Positions 8,613 through 15,918 of a stretch of 64,000 nucleotides of DNA are shown one piece after another. The DNA is taken from positions 1-64,000 of the forward strand of contig NZ_JACHJP010000015.1 in assembly GCF_014203715.1 (NCBI RefSeq). Reading direction: 5' to 3'. The stretch is from Streptosporangium saharense. GTDB taxonomy: Bacteria > Actinomycetota > Actinomycetes > Streptosporangiales > Streptosporangiaceae. Positions within the stretch are counted from its first letter, which is position 1. Each line of letters begins with the position of its first letter. The position numbers and the translations under genes are program-made. Below the pieces are notes generated by a model that made no database searches, was not told where the DNA came from, and worked only from the letters and a program-made list of their open reading frames with translations.

Positions 8613-9239
8613 ATGAGAACTATCGTGACTTACATGGAAAACTCCCCTATGCGTAGGGACTCCCAGACGTCGCACCTGCGCGCCTCGGACAGCAACAGGG
8701 AGCAGGTCGCCGCCCTGCTCGGTGAGGCTCTGAGCACCGGTCAGCTGGGCTACGAGGAGTACTCGGAGCGCCTGGACAGCCTCTACAAGGTCAAGACGGT
8801 GGGGGAGCTTGAGGTCCTCACCCAGGATCTGCAGGTCGAGCGGAGCCGTCCGGCCGCGAGCCCGGTGTCCTACGCTCCCGGTGCCAGCTCCGAGCCCGAG
8901 AACATCATCGCCATCTTCAGCGGTACCGAGCGCAAGGGCCGTTGGCGGGTACGGCGAAAGACCAGGGCGCTGGCCATCTTCGGTGGGATGCGGTTCGACC
9001 TGACCGACGCCGAGTTCGAGGCGAAGGAGATCGAGATCACGGTCAACGCCTTCTTCGGCGGGGCCGAGATCGTCGTGCCCGAAGGGGTGGAGGTGCGCTG
9101 CCAGGGCGTGGGCATCTTCGGCGGCTTCGACGTGCACGGCGGCGGGGACATCGACCCGTCGGCACCGGTGGTCGTGGTGAAGGGCCTGGCGGTGTTCGGC
9201 GGAGTGGGCGGCAAGGCCCAGCGCCGACGCGAGCGCTGA
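8613..9239 (+). CDS. DUF1707 / LiaF-like cell-envelope protein
   Basis: 208 aa. The first domain (about 22-75) has the DUF1707 pattern LRASDSNREQVAALLGEAL with LGYEEYSERL. After a linker, residues 95-205 form a beta-rich block with repeated Gly-Gly turns (IFGGMRFDL, AFFGGAEIVVPEGVEV, GIFGGFDV), as in the C-terminal domain of LiaF and other cell-wall-active-antibiotic response proteins. There is no transmembrane segment, so it is probably cytosolic or peripheral. LiaF proteins restrain LiaRS-type kinases. Here the gene is divergent from a NarL-type kinase/regulator and ABC operon. ATG at 8613 follows a G-rich sequence closely. An ATG at 8634 is an alternative. Confidence 0.82.
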   Translation: MRTIVTYMENSPMRRDSQTSHLRASDSNREQVAALLGEALSTGQLGYEEYSERLDSLYKVKTVGELEVLTQDLQVERSRPAASPVSYAPGASSEPENIIAIFSGTERKGRWRVRRKTRALAIFGGMRFDLTDAEFEAKEIEITVNAFFGGAEIVVPEGVEVRCQGVGIFGGFDVHGGGDIDPSAPVVVVKGLAVFGGVGGKAQRRRER

Positions 9240-9497
9240 GCGACGCGCCCGGGCATCAGGGTTCGGCGAGTCGTTGTACGGCCCGGGCCTGCCTACCGGT
9301 CGAAACGATGAGGCGTCCGTCTGTCCCGCTCTGGATGGCCTTGGTAGCGACGCACAGCCGGGAAAGTAGCCGCCATGCCAGCGCGGCCGGCTCTGAGCAT
9401 TGGTCAAAGGCGGTACGGCGAGGCCGAGCAGCGGGCGCCGTGGGGGCGGTGGCCTGACAGGTCCCCCGGTTTCGCCGGGGGGCGACTTGAGTGGAGA
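9240..9497. other. Convergent intergenic region
   Basis: 258 bases between two converging genes. It contains a hairpin terminator at 9463-9481 and two copies of GTACGGC (9276 and 9413). A minus-strand open frame continues through the region but has no start of its own and is not supported as a gene. Confidence 0.4.
9463..9481. terminator. Hairpin terminator
   Basis: CCCCCGG, loop TTTCG, CCGGGGG lies 17 bases beyond the epoxide hydrolase stop (minus strand), so it would end that transcript and could also stop read-through from the DUF1707 gene. There is no U-run, as usual in high-GC actinomycetes. Confidence 0.6.
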
Positions 9498-10613
9498 TCA
9501 GCGCAGGGCGCGGAAGAAGGACCTGAGGTCGGCGATGAGGAGGTCGGGGGCGGTGTGGGCGGCGAAGTGGCTGCCGGTTTCGTAGACGTTCCAGGACACG
9601 ATGTTCTTGTGGTCGCGTTCGGCGAACGGGCGGATCGACGGGAAGTCTCCCGCGAAGTTCGCCAGGCCGAGGGGTACGGTCGTGGGTTCGGTCGGCCTGT
9701 CGGTGGTGTGGAAGTCCTCGTAGTAGAGGCGGGCGGCCGAGGCGGCCGTGTTGGTGAGCCAGTAGATCGTCGTGTTGGTCAGCACGTAGTCGGGGTCGAG
9801 GATCGGGCCGAGCAGCTGCGCGTTCCAGCCGAGCTGTCCCACAGGTGAGTCGGCCAGCGCGTGGGCCAGGGTCTGCGGCGCGGTGGACTGCAGCTTGTCG
9901 TAGGCGCCGCCGTTCACCAGCCACCACTGCAGGAACTCGACCTTCCCCCGGTCCTCCTCCGACAGGGCGGCCAGCTCGGCCGGGTCGCCAGAGGGGAAGG
10001 AGAAGACCTGGGTGACGTGCACGCCGATGACGTGCTCGGGGTCGTGGCGGCCGACCTCGGGGGAGATGAGCGAACCGGCGTCGTTGCCGTGCACGCCGTA
10101 CCGGTCGTAGCCGAGGCGGTGCATCAGCTCGGCCCACGCCCTGGCGACGCGGTAGCGGTTCCAGCCCCGCTCGGTGGTCGGGCCGGAGAAGGCGAAGCCG
10201 GGGATCGACGGGATGACCAGGTGGAACGCGTCGGCCGGGTCGCCGCCGTGGGCGCGCGGGTCGCTCAGCCGGTCGATCATGTCGAGATACTCGACGACCG
10301 TGGTCGGCCAGCCGTGCGTGAGCAGCAGTGGCGTCGCGTCAGGCTCGGGAGAGCGGACGTGCATGAAGTGGATGTTCTGCCCGTCGATGGTCGTGGTGAA
10401 CTGCGGGTGGGCGTTGAGCCTCGCCTCCCACGCACGCCAGTCGTAGCCGTCGCGCCAGCGCTGGACGAGGCTCCGCAGATACTCCAGCGAGACGCCGTAG
10501 TCGGTGCCCGCGCCGGGAAGCTCGTCGGCCCAGCGGACCCGGGCCAGGCGGTTGTTCAGCTCGTCCAGGTCGGCCTGCGGGATGTCGATGTGGAATTCGC
10601 GGATCTCGTTCAT
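9498..10613 (-). CDS. Epoxide hydrolase (microsomal-type, EHN family)
   Basis: 371 aa alpha/beta-hydrolase. The N-terminal EHN segment (FHIDIPQADLDELNNRLARV then WRAWEARLN) wraps the fold in this family. The oxyanion motif is HGWP (about residue 99). The nucleophile is the Asp in GVHGNDAGS (usual form GGDWGS). The catalytic His lies in ETGSHFAAH near the C-terminus. The family opens epoxides to diols via a covalent ester. The physiological epoxide is unknown. It is divergent from a WYL-domain regulator across a palindrome, which suggests substrate- or stress-linked control. Length is normal and the gene looks intact. Confidence 0.92.
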   Translation of the reverse strand: MNEIREFHIDIPQADLDELNNRLARVRWADELPGAGTDYGVSLEYLRSLVQRWRDGYDWRAWEARLNAHPQFTTTIDGQNIHFMHVRSPEPDATPLLLTHGWPTTVVEYLDMIDRLSDPRAHGGDPADAFHLVIPSIPGFAFSGPTTERGWNRYRVARAWAELMHRLGYDRYGVHGNDAGSLISPEVGRHDPEHVIGVHVTQVFSFPSGDPAELAALSEEDRGKVEFLQWWLVNGGAYDKLQSTAPQTLAHALADSPVGQLGWNAQLLGPILDPDYVLTNTTIYWLTNTAASAARLYYEDFHTTDRPTEPTTVPLGLANFAGDFPSIRPFAERDHKNIVSWNVYETGSHFAAHTAPDLLIADLRSFFRALR

Positions 10614-10633
10614 GTCCCCAACTCTGCCGGAGC

Positions 10634-10656
10634 ATTAGGATGAGTCCCTTCCTAAT
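10634..10656. promoter_or_regulatory. Operator-like inverted repeat between epoxide hydrolase and WYL regulator
   Basis: ATTAGGA, 9-base spacer, TCCTAAT: perfect 7-bp arms in an otherwise GC-rich gap of about 60 bases. The site lies 20 bases upstream of both genes and is probably bound by the WYL regulator. Confidence 0.6.
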
Positions 10657-10675
10657 TGACGGAGAACCTTGGGTC

Positions 10676-11632
10676 ATGTTGGAAACCTCGGCCCGCCTGC
10701 TGCGGCTGCTCTCCCTGCTGCAGACGGCGCGCGACTGGACCGGTAGCGAACTCGCCGAACGGCTCGGGGTGAGCGGGCGGACCGTCCGCGCCGACGTGGA
10801 ACGGCTGCGCACCCTCGGCTACCCGGTGCTGGCCACGCGCGGTGCCGTCGGCGGCTACCGGCTCGGCGCCGGGGCGGCCCTGCCCCCGCTGCTGCTCGAC
10901 GACGAGGAGGCGGTCGCCGTCACGGTCGGCCTGCGTACCGCGACCGGTGGCGCCGTCGCGGGCATCGAGGAGGCGTCCCTGCGGGCGCTGGCGAAGCTGG
11001 AGCAGGTGCTGCCCTCCCGGCTGCGGCACCGGGTCAACGCCCTGCAGACCTACACGGTGCCGGTTCCCCGCGACGACACCGCCCCCGGCGTCGACCCCTC
11101 GCTCCTGACCACGCTGGCCGCCGTCTGCCGCGATCGGGAACGGCTCAGGTTCGACTACCACGACCATTCCGGTACGGCGGGCACGCGCGATGTCGAGCCG
11201 TACCGGCTGGTCAACTGGGGGCGGCGGTGGTATCTGCTGGCGTGGGACGTCGGGCGGGACGACTGGCGCACCTTCCGCGTGGACCGGATGCGTCCACGGA
11301 TCCCGACCGGTCCCCGGTTCACGCCTCGGGAGCTGCCGGAGGACGTCGCCGCCTACGTGTCGCGCCGGGTGTCGGCGGCGGCCTGGCGCTACCGGGCGAG
11401 GGTCACCGTGCATGCGGCCGCCGAGGTCGTCGCCGAGCGGATCAACCCGGCGGTCGGGACGGTCGAGCGGGTGGACGAGCGCACCTGCGTCCTGCACACC
11501 GGCGCCGACACGGTCGAGACCCTCGGCGTCTATCTGGGCCTGCTCGGCGAGGAGTTCGAGGTAACGGAGCCCCCGGAACTCGTCGAGCACCTGCGCCGCC
11601 TGGCGGAGCGCTACGCACGGGCGACCGGCTGA
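10676..11632 (+). CDS. WYL-domain transcriptional regulator (YafY/DeoR-like)
   Basis: About 318 aa. The N-terminal winged helix-turn-helix (residues 1-60) contains ELAERLGVSGRTVRADVERL and the wing sequence RGAVGGYRL. The central WYL domain has the LVNWGRRWYLLAWDVGR strand and continues to a C-terminal WCX-type domain. WYL proteins bind nucleic acid or nucleotide ligands and often regulate a divergent neighbour. Start chosen at ATG 10676 with GGAGAA 11 bases upstream. An ATG at 10640 would add 12 residues but sits inside the palindrome. The likely target is the epoxide hydrolase gene. Confidence 0.9.
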   Translation: MLETSARLLRLLSLLQTARDWTGSELAERLGVSGRTVRADVERLRTLGYPVLATRGAVGGYRLGAGAALPPLLLDDEEAVAVTVGLRTATGGAVAGIEEASLRALAKLEQVLPSRLRHRVNALQTYTVPVPRDDTAPGVDPSLLTTLAAVCRDRERLRFDYHDHSGTAGTRDVEPYRLVNWGRRWYLLAWDVGRDDWRTFRVDRMRPRIPTGPRFTPRELPEDVAAYVSRRVSAAAWRYRARVTVHAAAEVVAERINPAVGTVERVDERTCVLHTGADTVETLGVYLGLLGEEFEVTEPPELVEHLRRLAERYARATG

Positions 11633-11738
11633 GGGACAAGGCCATCGTTCGCGAAGGTGCTCTGGGTGTGGGCGTCTCGTCGGGTGAAGGGACGGGACCG
11701 TCGTCTACCAGGGTGTTGTGAGGCGTCTCGTTGGATGA

Positions 11739-12491
11739 CTAGAGCATCGGGGCCGGGGTGGTGTGGGTGAGGCCGCCGTCGACGAGGATGTCCTGGCCGG
11801 TGATGTAGGACGCCTCGTCGGAGGCCAGGAAGGCGACCACGGCGGCCACTTCCTCGGCGGTGCCGACGCGGCCGGCGGTGATGGAGGCGGCGACGGCGGC
11901 GCGGGCTTCGGGGGAGACCTCGCCGCGGAACGCCGGGGTGTCGATGGTGCCCGGGCTCACGGAGTTGACCCGGATGCGCCGGGGCGCCAGTTCGGCCGCG
12001 AGGGTCCGGGTCAGGTTGTGCGCCGCGGCCTTGGTCGCCGAGTAGAGCGCGGTGCCGGGGGTTCCCCGGTGCAGGGCGAACGAGGCGTTGATCACGATCG
12101 CTCCTTCGTCGGACAGCAGCGGGAGCGTCTTCTGGACGGTGAAGAACGCCGCCTTGAAGTTGACGTCCACGACCCGGTGGAACTCGGCCTCGGTGACGTC
12201 GCCGAAGGACTGGAACGCGCCGACGCCCGCGTTGGCGAACACCACGTCCAGCCGGTCGTACCGGTCGTGGATGGTCGAGGCCAGGGTCTCCAGGTCGGCG
12301 AGGTCCGCCGCGTCGCCGGGCACCCCGAGCGCCCGGTCCCCAAGACTCGTGACGGCGGTGTCGAGCCGTACCTTGTCGCGGCCCGTGACGACGACCCGGG
12401 CGCCTTCGGCGAGCAGGCGGTGCGCGGTGGCCAGGCCCATACCGCTGGTGCCGCCGGTGATCAGGGCGATCTTTCCCAAGAAGCGTGTCAT
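11739..12491 (-). CDS. SDR-family oxidoreductase
   Basis: 250 aa classical short-chain dehydrogenase/reductase. It has the cofactor motif TGGTSGMG (residues 13-20), the structural NAG motif (FANAGVG), the catalytic Ser in NASF and the Tyr-Lys pair in YSATK. The C-terminus FLASDEASYITGQDILVDGG is typical of the group. Arg residues after the second strand (TGRDK) point to NADP(H) preference. The substrate cannot be assigned. It follows an XRE regulator and an NmrA-like gene on the same strand, probably as the third gene of that transcript. Confidence 0.93.
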   Translation of the reverse strand: MTRFLGKIALITGGTSGMGLATAHRLLAEGARVVVTGRDKVRLDTAVTSLGDRALGVPGDAADLADLETLASTIHDRYDRLDVVFANAGVGAFQSFGDVTEAEFHRVVDVNFKAAFFTVQKTLPLLSDEGAIVINASFALHRGTPGTALYSATKAAAHNLTRTLAAELAPRRIRVNSVSPGTIDTPAFRGEVSPEARAAVAASITAGRVGTAEEVAAVVAFLASDEASYITGQDILVDGGLTHTTPAPML

Positions 12492-12560
12492 GGGGTCAGC
12501 GTGCCGGTACGGCGCGCGGGCATACAGTGCGTGTTTGTCGTGGGTGTGGCACCACCAGGC

Positions 12561-13349
12561 TCAGACGAGGGTGGGGCGGGGGTTGTAGAGCACGAGGTGC
12601 AGGTCGGGACGGTCGGCGATCGTGAGGGTCGTCGTGTCGAAGAACAGCTCACCATCCTGGGGATGGCGCAGGGCGTTGACGGCCTGGGCGGGGACGCCGA
12701 CCTCGTGGCGCTCCCACAGTTCGGCGAATTCGGGACTGACGGCACTGAGATCGGTGACCACCCGCTCGAAGCCGAGGTCGCCGGGGAAACGGGCCCAGTC
12801 GGCGCGGTAGGCGGCCACGACGGCGGGGGCGGCCGAGAGCCACGTCTCGCGCATGGCCAGATAGCGGGGGTTGGTGAAGAACGTGACCAGGCAGTTGTGG
12901 ACGGCGTCGTCGGTGAACTCGAAGACGTTCCGCGCCGTGTCGTTGAACGCCAGCACGTCCCAGTGCCGGTTCCGTAGCACGGCGGGCCGTCCCTCCCACC
13001 CGTCGAGCAGGTGGCGCAGCTCGGGGGAGGGCCGGTCAGAACCAGAACTGGGCGGCGGGTTGAGACCGGCCAGGGAGTAGAGGTGTGCCCGTTCGGGTTC
13101 GCCAAGGCGCAGGGCTTCGGCGATCGCGTCGAGCACGTCGGTCGAGACGGTGATGTCACGACCCTGTTCGAGCCAGGTGTACCAGGACACCCCGACCCCG
13201 GCCAGCATCGCGACCTCCTCGCGCCGCAGCCCGGGGGTCCGGCGCCGTCCGGCCGTGGGGATACCGACGTCGCCGGGGGTGAGCCGGGCCCGGCGGGCGC
13301 GCAGGAAGTCGCGCAGCCGTTCGCGGCGCCGGGTGGACTCGCTGGTCAT
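12561..13349 (-). CDS. XRE-family regulator with MmyB-like ligand domain
   Basis: 262 aa. The N-terminal HTH (about 10-75) shows the actinobacterial form LRDFLRARRARLTPGDVGIP, then RTPGLRREEVAMLAGVGVSW with YTWLEQGRD. The C-terminal part (100-260) is the MmyB-like domain with conserved FNDTARNVFEF and FDTTTLTIADRPDLHLVLY, thought to bind a fatty-acid-like ligand. Genes of this class commonly regulate a neighbouring SDR gene. Here the SDR gene is 69 bases downstream on the same strand. The ORF is complete. Confidence 0.93.
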   Translation of the reverse strand: MTSESTRRRERLRDFLRARRARLTPGDVGIPTAGRRRTPGLRREEVAMLAGVGVSWYTWLEQGRDITVSTDVLDAIAEALRLGEPERAHLYSLAGLNPPPSSGSDRPSPELRHLLDGWEGRPAVLRNRHWDVLAFNDTARNVFEFTDDAVHNCLVTFFTNPRYLAMRETWLSAAPAVVAAYRADWARFPGDLGFERVVTDLSAVSPEFAELWERHEVGVPAQAVNALRHPQDGELFFDTTTLTIADRPDLHLVLYNPRPTLV

Positions 13350-13380
13350 GGCCCCACGGTAACCCTCTGGTCCACAGGGT

Positions 13381-14241
13381 TCAGCGGAAGGCCATGGCGT
13401 TGCGCTCGGCCCAGGCGGCGAAGGGGTTGGCGGGGCGGCCGAGGACGTGTTCGATGTCGGGGCTGACGCGCAGCTCGGCGGGGGTCGGCCTGCCGATGAT
13501 GTCCAGGGTGGTCTCGGCGACGGGCTCCGGCATGAACGTCAGCATCCGCGCGAGGGCCTCCTCCCCGGTCAGCTCGGTGAACCGTACGGCCTCGCCGATC
13601 GCCGCGCCGATCGCCTCGGCCTGCTGCCTGGGGGTGACGAGGGCGGGGCCGGTCAGTTCGTAGCTCCGGCCCGCGTGACCGTCCTGGAGCAGGGCCGCCG
13701 CGGCGACCTCGGCGATGTCGTCGGGATCGACGAGCGGCAGGCCGACGTCGCCGGACGGCGCGGCGACGGTCCGCAGGGCGCGGACGGGCTCGGCGTGGGC
13801 ATAGGCGTTGGAAGCGAAGCCGCTGGGCCGCAGGATCGTCCACTCCAGGCCGGAGCGCAGGACGGCGTCCTCGATGGACTTCCCGAGGAGCCCGTGGGAG
13901 AGCGAGTCGGGACGGGTGACGACTCCCAGGGAGGACAGCAGCACGACCCGTCGGACTCCGGCGGCTACGGCGTCGGCGAGGAGGTCGCCGACGACGGCGC
14001 CCGCGTCGCCGGTCGCCGCTATGAGGTCACCGCCGACCAGCAGGAACAGCGCGTCGGCGCCGTCGAGGGCCGGGCGTACGCTGGCCGGGTCGGCCAGGTC
14101 GGCGGCGAGGGCCGTGACGCCCTCGGGCACGTCGGACGCGGTGATCTTCCGCGAGACGGCCGTCACCCGCTCGCCCGCCTGGCTGAGCAGCCGCACCAGC
14201 GGGCGTCCGACGTTACCGGTTGCTCCCGTTACAACGATCAT
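13381..14241 (-). CDS. NmrA-like NAD(P)-binding protein / NAD(P)H azoreductase-type
   Basis: 286 aa atypical SDR. The N-terminal glycine motif TGATGNVGRPLV (residues 6-17) begins a Rossmann fold, and WTILRPSGFASN near residue 135 is characteristic of NmrA/azoreductase-like proteins. There is no classical YxxxK. Family members bind NAD(P)(H) and act as redox sensors or quinone/azo reductases. The gene is divergent from a TetR gene across AGTC-N4-GACT palindromes and is likely repressed by it. The XRE gene starts 31 bases downstream, suggesting co-transcription. Confidence 0.88.
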   Translation of the reverse strand: MIVVTGATGNVGRPLVRLLSQAGERVTAVSRKITASDVPEGVTALAADLADPASVRPALDGADALFLLVGGDLIAATGDAGAVVGDLLADAVAAGVRRVVLLSSLGVVTRPDSLSHGLLGKSIEDAVLRSGLEWTILRPSGFASNAYAHAEPVRALRTVAAPSGDVGLPLVDPDDIAEVAAAALLQDGHAGRSYELTGPALVTPRQQAEAIGAAIGEAVRFTELTGEEALARMLTFMPEPVAETTLDIIGRPTPAELRVSPDIEHVLGRPANPFAAWAERNAMAFR

Positions 14242-14260
14242 TTCCGTCTCCTGTTTGTTA

Positions 14261-14321
14261 GTTAGTCGTATGACTTAGTTAGACCGTAGCACAGGTCGGC
14301 TATGGTTAGTCAGGTGACTGA
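14261..14321. promoter_or_regulatory. Shared operator region with two AGTC-N4-GACT sites
   Basis: TTAGTC-GTAT-GACTTA (AGTC at 14264, GACT at 14272) and TTAGTC-AGGT-GACTGA (AGTC at 14308, GACT at 14316) share half-sites and spacing 44 bases apart. TTAGTTAG also flanks the first site on both sides. The second site overlaps the beginning of the TetR gene, as expected for autorepression. Confidence 0.6.
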
Positions 14322-14910
14322 CTCAAAGAGATACCGGGGGAGCGACAAGCGGCGGCAGCTCATGGCCGCGGCCGCCCAGGTCCTGCACCGGCAGGGGGTG
14401 GAGCGCACCACCATCGCCGACATCGCCAACGCCGCCGAGGTTCCCGTGGGGAACGTGTACTACTACTTCAAGACCAAGGACGCGCTGGTCCAGGCGGCCC
14501 TGGCCGAGCACGCCGGGCACCTGGAGCGGCTCACCGGCGAGCTCGACAAGCTCCCCGGCCCGCGCGAGCGCCTCAGGGCCCTGGTCGGAGGGTGGATCGA
14601 CCAGCGCGAGGTCGCGGCGAGGTACGGCTGCCCGACCGGCACCCTGGCCGTCGAGCTCGACAAGCGCGAGGAGGGAGGCATGGACCTGGAGGCGGGCAGG
14701 GTCATCCGGCTGCTGCTCGACTGGGCCGAGGGGCAGTTCCGCGAGCTGGGATGCCCCGAGCCCGGCGACCTCGCGCTCACGTTCGTCGGCGCCTACCAGG
14801 GGATGTCACTGCTGGCCAACGCCCTGCGCGACCCGGAGATCATGGTCCGCGAGGGAAACCGCCTCCTGACCTGGCTCGACTCCCTGCCCGGTGCTCAGGA
14901 GCTGAGATAG
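14302..14910 (+). CDS. TetR-family transcriptional regulator
   Basis: 202 aa. The N-terminal HTH is RRQLMAAAAQVLHRQGVERT then TIADIANAAEVPVGNVYYYF (residues 16-57). The C-terminal ligand domain contains YGCPTGTLAVELDK, as in the TetR_C group that regulates NmrA/azoreductase genes. A GTG at 14314 is an alternative start that would move the second operator site largely into the leader. The last codons (GAQELR) lie in the first unit of a tandem repeat array, so the natural C-terminus is itself part of the repeat. Divergent from the NmrA gene. Confidence 0.92.
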   Translation: MVSQVTDSKRYRGSDKRRQLMAAAAQVLHRQGVERTTIADIANAAEVPVGNVYYYFKTKDALVQAALAEHAGHLERLTGELDKLPGPRERLRALVGGWIDQREVAARYGCPTGTLAVELDKREEGGMDLEAGRVIRLLLDWAEGQFRELGCPEPGDLALTFVGAYQGMSLLANALRDPEIMVREGNRLLTWLDSLPGAQELR

Positions 14911-15303
14911 CACGGTACGGCCAGGGCCCGGACTCGACTTCCTGCCCGGTGCTCACAAACCCAGGCGGCGCGGTACGGCCAGGACCCGCGGGTCCGCGAG
15001 GGGAACCGTCTTCCCCGGTGTTCAGGAGCCGAGGTAGCGCGGTACGGCCAGGACCCGGGCCGTCTCCTGGCCTGGCTCGATGTGCTTTATAAACCCAGGT
15101 GGCGCGGTACGGCCAAGCCCCGGGCTCGGCTCCCTGCCCGGTGCTCAGGAGCCGAGGTAGTGCGGTACGGCCAGGACCCGGGCCGTCTCCTGGCCTGGTT
15201 CGATGTGCTTCATAAGCTCAGGTGGCGCGGTACGGCCAAGGCCCGGGCTCGATTCCCTGCCTGGTGTTCAGGAGCCCAGGTAGCGCAGTACGGCCAGGAC
15301 CCG
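14891..15303. repeat. Tandem repeat array of seven diverged units in a convergent junction
   Basis: Units begin GTGCTCAGGAGCC or similar and contain (G)GTACGGCCAGGACCCGG. Starts are 14891, 14949, 15018, 15082, 15141, 15205 and 15264. Two unit types alternate, giving an exact 123-base super-period (15018/15141/15264 and 15082/15205). The first unit holds the 3' end of the TetR gene and the last holds the 3' end of the response-regulator gene. Each unit carries a CCTGGC/GCCAGG-type inverted element, so the array could act as a multi-hairpin bidirectional terminator. Confidence 0.85.
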
Positions 15304-15918
15304 GCGGCTGTAGCCGGTGGTGTGTGACAGTTCGAGTTTGTCGAACAGGGCGTTGACGTGCTTCTCGACCGCGCTCTGCGACACGTGCAGCGTCTGGGCG
15401 ATCGAGGCGTTGGTCAGGCCCTGCGCCATCAGCTCAAGCACCTGCCGTTCCCGCGCGGTCAGTTTGGTCAGCGGGTCGGCGTGGCTGGTGCGCGCGAGCA
15501 GTTGCCGTACCACCTCGGGGTCGAAGGCCGTCCCCCCGGCCCCGACGCGGTCGAGTGCCTCAAGGAAGTCGCTGACCTGGGCCACCCGGTCCTTGAGGAG
15601 GTAGCCGACGCCCTCGATGTCGCCGCTCATCAGCTCGGTGGCGTACTTCTTCTCCACGTACTGCGACAGCACCAGCACCCTGACGTCGGGCCGGAGCCGC
15701 CTGATCTCCAGGGCCGCGCGCAGGCCCTCGTCGGTGTGGGTCGGCGGCATCCGGACGTCGGCGACCACGGCGTCGACGTCCGTCCCGGCCTGCAAGACGG
15801 CCTCGACCAGGGCCTCGCCGTCGCCGACCGCGGCGAGGACCTCGTGGCCCTCCTCGGCGAGCAGCCGTACCAGACCCTCTCTGAGCAGGGTCGAGTCCTC
15901 GGCCAGGATCACCCGCAC
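15268..15918 (-). CDS. LuxR/NarL-family response regulator
   Basis: 216 aa. The receiver domain has E7-D8, phospho-acceptor D54 (VADVRMPP) and the Lys in YLLKDR. The LuxR HTH begins LTARERQVLELMAQGLTN and continues through the recognition helix SQSAVEKHVNALFDKLEL. The start overlaps the kinase gene by 10 bases. The C-terminus RRVLAVLRYLGS is encoded in the last unit of the tandem repeat array. It is the partner of the adjacent kinase. The paralogous regulator at 3.2-3.8 kb has the same architecture. Confidence 0.93.
   Translation of the reverse strand: MRVILAEDSTLLREGLVRLLAEEGHEVLAAVGDGEALVEAVLQAGTDVDAVVADVRMPPTHTDEGLRAALEIRRLRPDVRVLVLSQYVEKKYATELMSGDIEGVGYLLKDRVAQVSDFLEALDRVGAGGTAFDPEVVRQLLARTSHADPLTKLTARERQVLELMAQGLTNASIAQTLHVSQSAVEKHVNALFDKLELSHTTGYSRRVLAVLRYLGS

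Noticed and set aside
9256..9497. C-terminal extension or separate gene on the minus strand
   Set aside because: It has no start of its own and lies beyond the epoxide hydrolase stop in another frame.
14891..15303. CRISPR array
   Set aside because: Units have no invariant repeat with unique spacers. All text between conserved parts is itself repeated with a 123-base period, and no cas gene is near.
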